From: Solimonas sp041659605
GTDB taxonomy: Bacteria; Pseudomonadota; Gammaproteobacteria; Nevskiales; Nevskiaceae
Reading direction: 5' to 3'
DNA: 64,000 bases
Assembly (NCBI GenBank): GCA_041659605.1
Contig: JBAZXW010000017.1
Span: 1-64,000, forward strand
Position numbers and translations under genes: made by a program. How positions within the stretch are numbered: position 1 is the stretch's first letter; each line of letters starts with the position of its first letter. The notes under the pieces were generated by a model that was given only the letters and a program-made list of their open reading frames with translations, ran no database searches and had not been told where the DNA came from. Positions 33,967 to 41,669 of the stretch are shown piece by piece.

Positions 33967-35190
33967 CGAGCGCAGCGGATCGCGCACGCGGGCCAGCAGC
34001 GCGGCACCGACGATGAAGAACACCAGCAGCGCCAGGATCGCGACACGCGGATTGCCGGTGAACTGGGCGGTCAGGCCGACGACGGTCGGGCCGAGCACGG
34101 CGGCGAACTTGCCCATCATGTTGTAGAAGCCGAAGAACTCGCCGGCCTTGTCGGCCGGGATCAGGCGCGCGTAGTAGGAGCGCGACAGCGACTGGATGCC
34201 GCCCTGCACGCAGCCGATCGCCGCGGCCATCAGGTAGAACTGCGCGACGCTGTGGAGCTGATACGCCCAGATCGTGACGCCGGCGTAGACCGCCAGCGCG
34301 GCGTAGATCGCGCGCCGCGTGCCGAAGCGATCGCCGAACCGGCCGAACACGATGGCGGCGGGAAAGCCGATGAACTGCACCATCAGCAGCGCGACGATCA
34401 GGCTGTCGGACGGAAAGCCCAGCTTCATGCCGAAATCGACCGCCATGACGATGATCGTGTCGACGCCGTCGATGTAGAGCCAGTACGCGAGCAGGAACAT
34501 CCACACCGCGCGCTGCTCGCGGATGTGGCGCAGCGTCTCCCGCAACTCGCGCCAGCCGGTGTTGCCCGGGCGTGGCGGACCTTCCGGTACATTGCGGAAC
34601 AGCGGCATCGCGAACAGCGCCCACCAGAAGGCGACGCAGAGGAAGGACACGCGCGTCGCCAGCGCAGCGTCGGCAAGGCCGAACCAGGCGGGCTTGAGCG
34701 CCATGGCGACGTTGATGGCAAACAGCAGGCCACCGCCCAGGTAGCCGAGGCCATAGCCGAGCGCGGACACGCGGTCCATCTCGCGCGGCTGTGCAACCTG
34801 CAACAGCAACGAATCGTAGAACGACAGCCCGCCGAAGAAGCCGATGCGTCCGACGATCGACAGCACGATCGCCCAGCCCCACTGACCCTTGCCGACCAGA
34901 TACAGCGCGCCAGTCGAGATCACGCCCATCAGGGTGAAGACGAGCAGGAACTTCTTCTTCGCCGCACGCCGGTCGGCAATCGCACCCAGCAAGGGCGCCA
35001 GCAGCATGACCACGAGGCTCGCGACCGTCGCCGTCAGACCCTGGTAGAGCGTCTGCGTCGCCGGCGCGACGCCGGCTGCCCAGTACTGGTTGAAGAAGAT
35101 CGGGAAGAAGCCCGCCATCACCGTCGTCGCGAACGCGGAATTGGCCCAGTCGTAGAACGCCCAGGAAACTTGTGCGCGTTTCTGGCTCAC
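33964..35190 (-). CDS. MFS transporter, UMF1/Atg22-like
   Basis: 408 residues with about twelve hydrophobic segments. The N-terminal signature AFYDWANSAFATTVMAGFFP is diagnostic for the UMF1/Atg22-like branch of the major facilitator superfamily. GFPAAIVFGRFGDRFGTRRAI in the middle corresponds to the MFS loop motif between helices. Atg22 exports amino acids from the yeast vacuole; bacterial substrates are unknown. The GTG start at 35190 follows the rimI stop directly with no gap, so it is probably the last gene of a udg-rimI-transporter operon. Confidence 0.9.
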   Translation of the reverse strand: MSQKRAQVSWAFYDWANSAFATTVMAGFFPIFFNQYWAAGVAPATQTLYQGLTATVASLVVMLLAPLLGAIADRRAAKKKFLLVFTLMGVISTGALYLVGKGQWGWAIVLSIVGRIGFFGGLSFYDSLLLQVAQPREMDRVSALGYGLGYLGGGLLFAINVAMALKPAWFGLADAALATRVSFLCVAFWWALFAMPLFRNVPEGPPRPGNTGWRELRETLRHIREQRAVWMFLLAYWLYIDGVDTIIVMAVDFGMKLGFPSDSLIVALLMVQFIGFPAAIVFGRFGDRFGTRRAIYAALAVYAGVTIWAYQLHSVAQFYLMAAAIGCVQGGIQSLSRSYYARLIPADKAGEFFGFYNMMGKFAAVLGPTVVGLTAQFTGNPRVAILALLVFFIVGAALLARVRDPLRS

Positions 35191-35655
35191 TTACAGGCTG
35201 AGCCCCAGGACCAGCGCGTCCTCGCGACCGCCGTGCGCAGGATAGTAGCCACGGCGCTCACCGAGCGGTGCGAAGCCGAACCCGGCATACAGGCCCTGTG
35301 CGCCTTCATTGGACTTGCGCACTTCGAGCAGCATCAGCGTCACGCTCGCGGCACGCGCGACCATGATCAGGTGCCGCAGCAGGAACTGAGCGAGTCCGCG
35401 CCGGCGGTGCGCGGCGGCGACGCAGATATTGAGAATGTGCGCCTCGCCGGCGGCCATGCTCATCATCGCGTAGGCGAGCACGCCGCCGCTCGCGTCGGTC
35501 ACGACCCACGCGCTGTAGCCGACACGCAGACAGTCCTGGAAGATCCCCTCCGTCCACGGAAAATCGTAGGAGACCGTCTCCAGCGCCAGCACCTGCGGCA
35601 GATGCGCCGGCTGCATCGGATCGAGATGCCACAGGATCTGCGGCTGCGCGCTCAA
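35191..35655 (-). CDS. rimI: ribosomal-protein-S18-alanine N-acetyltransferase
   Basis: GNAT enzyme acetylating the N-terminal Ala of S18. 154 residues. The acetyl-CoA-binding signature lies in VAAAHRRRGLAQFLLRHLI (RRGLA, the R/Q-x-x-G-x-A motif). LLEVRKSNEGAQGLYAGFGF is the RimI-type C-terminal block with the catalytic-region Asn and Tyr, and FPWTEGIF near the N terminus is also characteristic. The start overlaps the uracil-DNA glycosylase stop by 4 nt. Confidence 0.93.
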   Translation of the reverse strand: MSAQPQILWHLDPMQPAHLPQVLALETVSYDFPWTEGIFQDCLRVGYSAWVVTDASGGVLAYAMMSMAAGEAHILNICVAAAHRRRGLAQFLLRHLIMVARAASVTLMLLEVRKSNEGAQGLYAGFGFAPLGERRGYYPAHGGREDALVLGLSL

Positions 35656-36500
35656 GCCCGCTCCTGCAGGAACTGGTGCACGCGCTTGAGATCGTCCCAG
35701 CTCTTGGCCTTCTCGCGCGGGCTGCGCAGCAGATAGGCGGGGTGGTAGGTGATCAGCAGCGGCGTCTGTGTCGGCCCGTAGTGATACAGGGGCCCACGCA
35801 GCTTCGACAACGGCGTGTCCGTCGCCAGCAGCCGCTGCGCGGCGATGCGCCCCAGCGCGACGATCAGCCTGGGCTTCACCAGCTCGATCTGGCGGTCCAA
35901 ATAGGGCCGGCAGGATTCGACTTCGTCAGCTTCCGGATCGCGGTTGCCGGGGGGCCGACACTTGACGACGTTGGCGATGAACACCGCATGCTCCGGCCGC
36001 ACATCCGCGCGCACACGACCGATGCTGCGCAGCATCTCGTCGAGCAGCTTGCCGGCGCGACCGACGAAAGGCTCGCCCTGCGCATCCTCGTCCGCCCCCG
36101 GCCCCTCACCGACGATCATCAGCGGCGCCGACTCGTAGCCGACGCCAAAGACCGTCTGCGTACGCGTCGCGCACAGTTTGCAGGCGCGGCAGTCCTTCAC
36201 CACCGCACGCAGCCCTGCCCAGTCGCGCGGCACCTCAGGCCGTGCTGCGCTTGCCGCAGCCGCAAATTGCGCGGTCGCCGCTGCCGATGGAGCAGCGGCT
36301 ACGACCATGCCCGCCGGCAGCGGCTCGGCGATCCGCGTCGACGACTTCGCCGTGCGGCTCGGCGGTCGCGTCTCGAATCCGGGTGCTGCGGCAACAGGCT
36401 CGCTCGCCGCCTTCGGCGCGGCAGCGCCCGCAGCCTCGCGCGACTGCCAGGTCTCGATGCCCAGGGTCTTCAGGTACTGGTTGCGGCGCTTACCGTTCAT
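35652..36500 (-). CDS. uracil-DNA glycosylase, family 4 (Fe-S type)
   Basis: Removes uracil from DNA. 282 residues; the ~85 N-terminal residues are Ala/Pro-rich and probably disordered, then the catalytic domain. Cysteines for the 4Fe-4S cluster are visible in CRACKLC, VVKCRPPGNR and ESCRPYL. The active-site motif is GEGPGADEDAQGEPFVGRAG and the C-terminal one is TYHPAYLLR. Family 4 enzymes often precede rimI in gammaproteobacteria, as here (4-nt overlap). The start at 36500 (MNGKRRNQYLKTLGI) is typical; 11 further in-frame codons upstream are possible but less likely. Confidence 0.92.
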   Translation of the reverse strand: MNGKRRNQYLKTLGIETWQSREAAGAAAPKAASEPVAAAPGFETRPPSRTAKSSTRIAEPLPAGMVVAAAPSAAATAQFAAAASAARPEVPRDWAGLRAVVKDCRACKLCATRTQTVFGVGYESAPLMIVGEGPGADEDAQGEPFVGRAGKLLDEMLRSIGRVRADVRPEHAVFIANVVKCRPPGNRDPEADEVESCRPYLDRQIELVKPRLIVALGRIAAQRLLATDTPLSKLRGPLYHYGPTQTPLLITYHPAYLLRSPREKAKSWDDLKRVHQFLQERA

Positions 36501-36676
36501 CGGCGAATTGTAGGCAATCGGATCGCTTCCCACAGCGCCAGCCCGCCCGCCGCCGCCGCTGGTAGGCAGTCCGGCGCCGGTCGTCGTGTAGGGCCGTTCC
36601 TGACAGACCTTGCCCCCTAGAGTCGGAACGCCCGCGTGGGCAAGGCAATGATTTCTAACTCAGGACGGACCCGATC

Positions 36677-38887
36677 ATGACCCGCAGCCGCTTCGTACCC
36701 GCAATTGCCTTGGGACTGACTACTTTGCTCTCCGCCTGCCTGGCGGACCGCTCCGGCTCGGACGATGTCGTCACCGACAACCTGCCGCCGGTGGCGCTGA
36801 TCGACATCGCCTCGGTGATGGTCGACAGCACCAACAACCCGATCGACGTGCTCGCCAACGACACCGATCCGAACGGCGACACGCTGATCATCGAATCGGC
36901 GGTCGTGACCAGCACGGTGCCCTTCGGCGAACCCGGCACCCTCGAAATCCAGCCGGGCGGCGGGCTGCTGCGCTTCACGCCGCCGGCGGGCTTCATCGGC
37001 CTGCAGGCCCTGCAATACACCGTCAGCGACGGCCACGGCGGTTCTGCAATTGCTGCCGTGACGGTCACCGTCCTGCCCCTCGCGCTGCCGCCGGTCGCGG
37101 TGCCGGACGTCTATACCGTCGCCACTGACAGCGCGGCGACGACACTCGACGTCCTCGCCAACGACATCGACGGCGCCGGCGGTGGGCTGACGATCGACAG
37201 CGCTTCGCTGATTGCCACCGTACCGCCGGGCAGCCCGGGCACGGTCGAGATCGTCGACGACACGCTCAGCTACACGCCGCCCGCCGGCTTCATCGGCGCC
37301 GAGTCGCTGCAGTACACGATGATCGACGCCAACGGCGCAACCGCGACGACGACGGTCCTCGTCACCGTCCTGCCGGTCACCGCGCCGCCGATTGCCGCGC
37401 CGGACGTGTTCACCGTCGCGCCTGACTCCGTCGCACTCGAGCTCGATGTGCTGGCAAACGATATCGACCTGACCGGCACCGGCCTGACCCTCACCGCGGT
37501 GGCGGCGCTGGCCACCGTTCCGCCGGGCAGTGCAGGCACGTTCACGATCGAGAATGACCGCGTGATCTACACGCCGGCGTCCGGCTTCGTCGGCGTCGAG
37601 ACGGCGCAGTACACGGTCACCAGCGGCGGCGGCCAGAACGCCATCGGCTCGATCGCGATCCTGGTCGCACCGGTGATCTCCGGCATCCCGCCGTTCGCGA
37701 TCGCCGACGCCGCGCTGGTCAGCACCAACTCCACCGGCACCGCGATCTCAGTCCTGACCAACGACATCGACGCCTCCGGCACGGGCCTGACCGTGACTGC
37801 GGTCGAGCGTCTGGCCGCGGTGCCGCCGACGGCGGCCGACACCCTCGACACCGACGGCACCGTCGTGAACTACGCGCCGGCCGCCGGCTACGCGGGCGTC
37901 GTCACACTGACCTACACGATCGCCGACGGCAACGGCCAGACCTCCACCGCACCGATCGTCATCACCGTCTCCGGCGCGGCGCTGCCGCCGATCGCCGTCG
38001 CCGACATCGTCACCGTCCAGCAGGACAGCGCACCGATCAACATCGCCGCGCTGACCAACGATATCGACCTCAGCAGCACCGGGCTGGACATCACCTCGGT
38101 CGCCGGCATCACCACGCTGCCGCCGGGCCAGACCGGCAGCTTTACGGTCGCCGCCGACGGCCAGTCGATCATCTATCAGCCCCTGCCCGGCTTCGTCGGC
38201 GTCGAGACGCTCAGCTACGGCGTCGCCGACGGCAACGGCGGCGCATCGACCGGCGTCATCACGATCGCCGTGCAGTCTGAAGTGCTGGCGGTGCCGCCAC
38301 TGGCTTTGCCGGACCTGGCCACGGTCACGCAGGATTCGGGCGCGACGCTGATCGCCGTGCTCAGCAACGACATCAGCCCGACCGGCGCCGCGCTGACCGT
38401 CACCGAAGTCAGCCAGCTGCTGTCGCTGCCCGACGCCGCGCACACAGTCGCGCTCAGCGGCAACCAGGTGTCGTTCACGCCCGCCGCCGGATTCGCCGGT
38501 GTCGTCACGCTGCAGTACACCGTGTCCGACGGCACCAACACCGCGACCGGAACCGTCGCCATCACGGTGACGCCCGGCGCCCTGGTACCGGCGCCGGTCG
38601 CACTGCCGGACATCGGACTCGCCACCTCCGGCATCGCACCCGCACCGGTGGCCTACACCGTGCTCGCCAACGACATCGACCCCGCCGGCGGCGGCCTTAC
38701 GCTCACGGCCGCGTCGATCACCCTCGCCCTGCCGCCCGGAGCAGGCAGCGTTGGCATCGTCGGCAACCAGGTCGTCTACACCCCGACCGCGCTGTACACC
38801 GGCAGCGTCACCGTCACCTACACCGCCCAGGACTCGCTCAGCCGCACCACCACCGGCGTACTCGTCATCACCGTCACGGCGTTGTAG
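36677..38887 (+). CDS. lipoprotein of seven tandem Ig/cadherin-like repeats
   Basis: 736 residues. Signal peptide with lipobox LLSAC (Cys21), then seven consecutive ~97-residue repeats with no other domain. Each repeat begins near PP(V/I)A(x)PD, contains a VL(A/T/S)NDID-type loop about 20 residues in, then FTP(P)AGFxGxxxLxYTxxDG and ends VxVTV. This is the Big_9/cadherin_5 beta-sandwich pattern of bacterial surface proteins; acidic NDID loops may bind calcium (inference). Unusually it lacks a secretion or anchoring domain beyond the lipid. Probably surface or periplasmic, possibly adhesive or structural. A hairpin repeat follows the stop. Confidence 0.85.
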   Translation: MTRSRFVPAIALGLTTLLSACLADRSGSDDVVTDNLPPVALIDIASVMVDSTNNPIDVLANDTDPNGDTLIIESAVVTSTVPFGEPGTLEIQPGGGLLRFTPPAGFIGLQALQYTVSDGHGGSAIAAVTVTVLPLALPPVAVPDVYTVATDSAATTLDVLANDIDGAGGGLTIDSASLIATVPPGSPGTVEIVDDTLSYTPPAGFIGAESLQYTMIDANGATATTTVLVTVLPVTAPPIAAPDVFTVAPDSVALELDVLANDIDLTGTGLTLTAVAALATVPPGSAGTFTIENDRVIYTPASGFVGVETAQYTVTSGGGQNAIGSIAILVAPVISGIPPFAIADAALVSTNSTGTAISVLTNDIDASGTGLTVTAVERLAAVPPTAADTLDTDGTVVNYAPAAGYAGVVTLTYTIADGNGQTSTAPIVITVSGAALPPIAVADIVTVQQDSAPINIAALTNDIDLSSTGLDITSVAGITTLPPGQTGSFTVAADGQSIIYQPLPGFVGVETLSYGVADGNGGASTGVITIAVQSEVLAVPPLALPDLATVTQDSGATLIAVLSNDISPTGAALTVTEVSQLLSLPDAAHTVALSGNQVSFTPAAGFAGVVTLQYTVSDGTNTATGTVAITVTPGALVPAPVALPDIGLATSGIAPAPVAYTVLANDIDPAGGGLTLTAASITLALPPGAGSVGIVGNQVVYTPTALYTGSVTVTYTAQDSLSRTTTGVLVITVTAL

Positions 38888-38900
38888 CCAACTCAAGTTT

Positions 38901-38944
38901 CCTCTCCCCCACGAACGTGGGGGAGAGGGTTTAGGGTGAGGGGC
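38901..38944. repeat. CCTCTCCCCC-type palindromic repeat
   Basis: Perfect 13-bp stem 38901-38913/38916-38928 with the GGGTTTAGGGTGAGGGGCG tail, same family as 2730. It lies 13 nt after the stop of the repeat lipoprotein and may serve as its transcript end. Confidence 0.85.
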
Positions 38945-38985
38945 GCTTCTTCTTCCGTGCCACGTCGAGCGAGTATCGGCGTCAG

Positions 38986-39084
38986 CTACACCATAAACGC
39001 GTGTGGCGTGACTCCTTGCTGCTTGGCGACAGCGACCACGAACCGCTTCACGTATTCGGGCAGCTTCAATGATGTCGTGGACAT
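38986..39084 (-). pseudogene. truncated ribbon-helix-helix (CopG/ParD-like) antitoxin
   Basis: A 32-codon frame, MSTTSLKLPEYVKRFVVAV to PHAFMV, with a good GAGGTG ribosome site. TTSLKLP (strand), the helix, and the GxTPHAFMV turn match the start of ParD/CopG-type antitoxins, which normally continue EAI... for another ~45 residues. Here a TAG follows FMV directly, and the sequence beyond does not continue the family in any frame I tried. The partner toxin, normally downstream on the same strand, is absent; that place is taken by a palindromic repeat and the end of the lipoprotein gene. Interpreted as a decayed toxin-antitoxin locus. The 130 bp up to 39216 hold nothing recognised. Confidence 0.6.
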
Positions 39085-39216
39085 ATCTGGGGCACCTCAG
39101 GACCGGTGACACTACGGTAAACCCGCCGATCAATCGGTGACAGTAACGCGGAAGCGAGGCAACCAGCCGCCTACTGCGGCACCGGGGCCTGTTACCCATG
39201 CCCCCGGCCGCTCACC

Positions 39217-39519
39217 TCACTGACCGACTGCCCAGCCGACTACATACCGACCTGCAAATGGCGTGACGCAAATGGCAGTAAACGCCCCGGCATACAGAAG
39301 GAATTGCCGGCGATGCTCATTGCCCTGCGGCGTAAACAGGAAGGAGCAGAAGGGCACGAACGGCCCCAGTAGTGACGCAAGCCAAATACTTACCCGCATA
39401 TTGCGCTGCATGCCGATCATATGCGTTGCCGCTTGAATCCAGAGATAGATGGTGAAGGCGACAACCGGCAGTGCCGCCGAGATCTTGAGCCACTCCGGCC
39501 ATGCATGGAAGAAGGTCAC
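39217..39519 (-). CDS. 100-residue hypothetical membrane protein
   Basis: Start GTG at 39519 (MTFFHAWPEWLK). Three hydrophobic segments (about residues 13-32, 43-62 and 73-95) separated by short charged loops such as QGNEHRR suggest a small integral inner-membrane protein. I do not recognise a family. It lies in a strip of antitoxin remnant and repeats, and is less GC-rich than the neighbouring metabolic genes, so it may be acquired. Alternatively it is an old orphan; hydrophobic composition and uninterrupted frame argue that it is coding. Confidence 0.5.
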   Translation of the reverse strand: MTFFHAWPEWLKISAALPVVAFTIYLWIQAATHMIGMQRNMRVSIWLASLLGPFVPFCSFLFTPQGNEHRRQFLLYAGAFTAICVTPFAGRYVVGWAVGQ

Positions 39520-39760
39520 GTGCCGTCTCTGTTACGCCCAGCGCCGAACTAGGTCAAACGACGTGTCTGATAATTCATCGGACATGGACGCGAAAACGGG
39601 CGTGAGTTTGCCAAGCTATTGACCGCAACACGCATGTTCATCACCCTCCCGATTTATACGTCACGCAACACATCGCGGCGTGCGTTGTCGCGTGGCAGTT
39701 GCGCGGCGCGTTGGGTGATTTAACGCCGGGAGTGGGATCGGCGGCAAGCGCAGGAGTGCT

Positions 39761-39865
39761 CGCCGACTTCGTCGGCGCCCCTCACCGCGTTTGGACAAGC
39801 TGGGGAATGACTCAATGTCATTCCTCAGTAGCCAAACGCCCTCTCCCCACTGCGTGGGGAGAGGG
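39761..39865. repeat. composite palindromic repeat split by a nested palindrome
   Basis: CGCCGAC-ttc-GTCGGCG (39761-39777) runs into a CGCCCCTCACC tail, and the matching CCCTCTCCCCAC/GTGGGGAGAGGG hairpin is at 39839-39865. Between tail and hairpin, where other copies have about 4 nt, lies a ~53-bp palindrome: GCGTTTGG (39787) with CCAAACGC (39832), and inside it GGAATGAC/GTCATTCC (39804-39824). It sits just downstream of leuA and could end its transcript. The stretch 39520-39760 shows no gene. Confidence 0.7.
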
Positions 39866-39875
39866 AGACGATCGC

Positions 39876-41429
39876 TTACGGCCCTTCTGTCTCGAACTGC
39901 GGGTGCGCGCGTTCGGCGGCGGTGGTGCCGAGGCGGTTGACGGCGTTGATGTAGGCCTTGGCGGAGGCGATGACGATGTCGGTGTCGGCGCCCTGGCCGT
40001 TCACGGTGCGGCCGTCCTTAGTCAGGCGCACGGTGACCTCGCCCTGCGCGTCGGTGCCGCTGGTGATGTTGTTGACCGAGAACAGGAGCAGCTTGGCGCC
40101 GGACGGTACGATCTTCTCGATCGCGGCGAACACGGCGTCGACCGGGCCGTCTCCCTGCGCTTCGGCTTCGCGGCGTTCGCCGTCGACCGACAGCGCGACG
40201 CGCGCGACCGGGCGCACGCCGGTCTTGCTCATCGCTTCGAGGTCCAGCAGCTGCACGCGTTCCTGCGCCTGCGCGTGCTGGGTTTCGCTGACCAGCGCCT
40301 GCAGGTCTTCGTCGAAGATCTCGTGCTTCTTGTCGGCCAGGTCCTTGAAGCGCGCGAACGCGGCCGCCAGTTCGGCGTCAGACTTGAAGCTGTAGCCCAA
40401 CTCCACCAGGCGTGCGCGGAACGCGGCGCGGCCGGAGTGCTTGCCCAGTACCAACCTATTTGCGCTCCAACCCACGTCCTCGGCACGCATGATCTCGTAG
40501 GTCTGGCGATGCTTGAGCACGCCGTCCTGGTGGATGCCGGACTCGTGCGCGAAAGCGTTGGCGCCGACGATGGCCTTGTTCGGCTGCACCGGGAAGCCGG
40601 TGATGCCGGACACCAGGCGCGAGGTCGGCACGATCTGCGTGGTGTCGATGCGCGTGTCAAACGGGAACACGTCGGGGCGCGTGCGGATCGCCATCACGAT
40701 CTCTTCGAGCGCGGCGTTGCCGGCGCGCTCGCCCAGTCCGTTGATCGTGCATTCGATCTGGCGCGCGCCGTTGAGCGCGGCCGACAGCGAATTGGCGACC
40801 GCCAGGCCCAGGTCGTTGTGGCAGTGCACGGAGAACACGGCCTTGTGCGCGTTGGGGATGCGCTCCAGCAGCGAGCGGATCAGTTCGCCGTAGGCGTGCG
40901 GCAGCGTGTAGCCGACGGTGTCGGGGATGTTGATGGTCGTGGCGCCGGCATCGATCGCCTGCTCGATGATGCGGCACAGGAAGTCCGGCTCGGATCGGCC
41001 GGCGTCCTCGCAGGAGAACTCGACGTCGTCGGTGAAGCTGCGCGCCAGCTTCACCGCGCCGATTGCCGACGCGACCACCTGGTCAGGCTGCATGCGCAGC
41101 TTCTTCTCCATGTGGATCGGGCTGGTCGCGATGAAGGTGTGAATGCGCTTGCGCGACGCCGGCGCGATGGCCTCGGCCGCGCGCGTGATGTCGCCGGCAT
41201 TGGCACGCGCCAGCGAGCACACGATGCTCTCGCTGACCGCCTCGGCGACCGCACGCACGGCGGAGAAGTCACCGTTGCTGGCGGCGGCGAAGCCGGCTTC
41301 GATGACGTCGACGCGCATGCGCTCGAGCGCCTTGGCGATACGCACCTTCTCGTCCTGGTTCATCGACGCGCCGGGGCTTTGCTCGCCGTCACGCAAGGTC
41401 GTGTCGAAAATGATCAATGTGTCTTTCAT
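39876..41429 (-). CDS. leuA: 2-isopropylmalate synthase
   Basis: First committed step of leucine synthesis: condenses acetyl-CoA with 2-oxoisovalerate. 517 residues. FDTTLRDGEQSPGASM is the catalytic N-terminal motif, HCHNDLGLAVANS carries the metal-binding His pair, and the C-terminal ~130 residues form the LeuA allosteric domain that senses leucine. Start at 41429. It is preceded by a leucine-rich leader peptide and its own promoter, so supply is probably set both by feedback and by attenuation. pssA, ilvC and ilvN lie upstream on the same strand. Confidence 0.97.
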   Translation of the reverse strand: MKDTLIIFDTTLRDGEQSPGASMNQDEKVRIAKALERMRVDVIEAGFAAASNGDFSAVRAVAEAVSESIVCSLARANAGDITRAAEAIAPASRKRIHTFIATSPIHMEKKLRMQPDQVVASAIGAVKLARSFTDDVEFSCEDAGRSEPDFLCRIIEQAIDAGATTINIPDTVGYTLPHAYGELIRSLLERIPNAHKAVFSVHCHNDLGLAVANSLSAALNGARQIECTINGLGERAGNAALEEIVMAIRTRPDVFPFDTRIDTTQIVPTSRLVSGITGFPVQPNKAIVGANAFAHESGIHQDGVLKHRQTYEIMRAEDVGWSANRLVLGKHSGRAAFRARLVELGYSFKSDAELAAAFARFKDLADKKHEIFDEDLQALVSETQHAQAQERVQLLDLEAMSKTGVRPVARVALSVDGERREAEAQGDGPVDAVFAAIEKIVPSGAKLLLFSVNNITSGTDAQGEVTVRLTKDGRTVNGQGADTDIVIASAKAYINAVNRLGTTAAERAHPQFETEGP

Positions 41430-41448
41430 GGCTGAAACCTGCTATCGG

Positions 41449-41481
41449 GAACCGCCGCTCGGGACTGGTCTCCGGCGGTTC
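41449..41481 (-). terminator. GC-rich hairpin in the leuA leader (attenuator candidate)
   Basis: On the minus strand GAACCGCCG pairs with CGGCGGTTC (9 bp, 15-nt loop) between the leader peptide and leuA. No T run follows, so it is not a canonical intrinsic terminator; it might work with Rho or by hiding the leuA start region. Confidence 0.35.
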
Positions 41482-41544
41482 GGGGGTTACATCTGGTTTT
41501 TTACACGGTTTAGGCCCCGTGCGCGGCGCGCTCTTTTGTCTGCC

Positions 41545-41628
41545 TTACGGCAGAAGGAGCAGGCAAAGCGGCAGACCGCGGGCGAATGCCGTAGTCGAAG
41601 AGAAACAATGGCCGCTGTCGAAAGACAT
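41545..41628 (-). CDS. leucine-rich leader peptide of leuA (LeuL-like)
   Basis: 27 residues, MSFDSGHCFSSTTAFARG then LPLCLLLLP and TAA. Six of the last nine residues are Leu, four in a row (CTG, CTC, CTT, CTG read in order), a control-codon pattern expected for leucine attenuation. Right after the stop, GGCAGAC (41538-41544) can pair with GTCTGCC inside the Leu-codon stretch (41570-41576), a pause-hairpin-like arrangement. It lies about 115 nt upstream of leuA. No ribosome site precedes it; the best promoter would start transcription at the ATG, so it may be translated leaderless. No similarity to a named leader peptide was used, only the pattern. Confidence 0.65.
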   Translation of the reverse strand: MSFDSGHCFSSTTAFARGLPLCLLLLP

Positions 41629-41634
41629 GCCGGC

Positions 41635-41664
41635 ATTATTGCCGAGCGTGGGGGCCAAAGACAA
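41635..41664 (-). promoter_or_regulatory. candidate promoter of the leuA leader
   Basis: On the minus strand TTGTCT (41664-41659), 18 bp, AATAAT (41640-41635). The predicted start of transcription coincides with the A of the leader ATG (41628). It begins 6 nt before the pssA stop. Confidence 0.5.
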
Positions 41665-41669
41665 TGGCG

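Noticed and set aside
36677..38887. Periodic repeats, considered as a CRISPR or DNA satellite
   Set aside because: The ~290-nt period is that of protein domains in one open frame; repeats diverge at DNA level and no spacer structure exists.
41449..41520. Canonical intrinsic terminator for leuA attenuation
   Set aside because: The 9-bp stem is not followed by T on the minus strand, and the TTTTTT run nearby is on the plus strand; kept only as a low-confidence hairpin.
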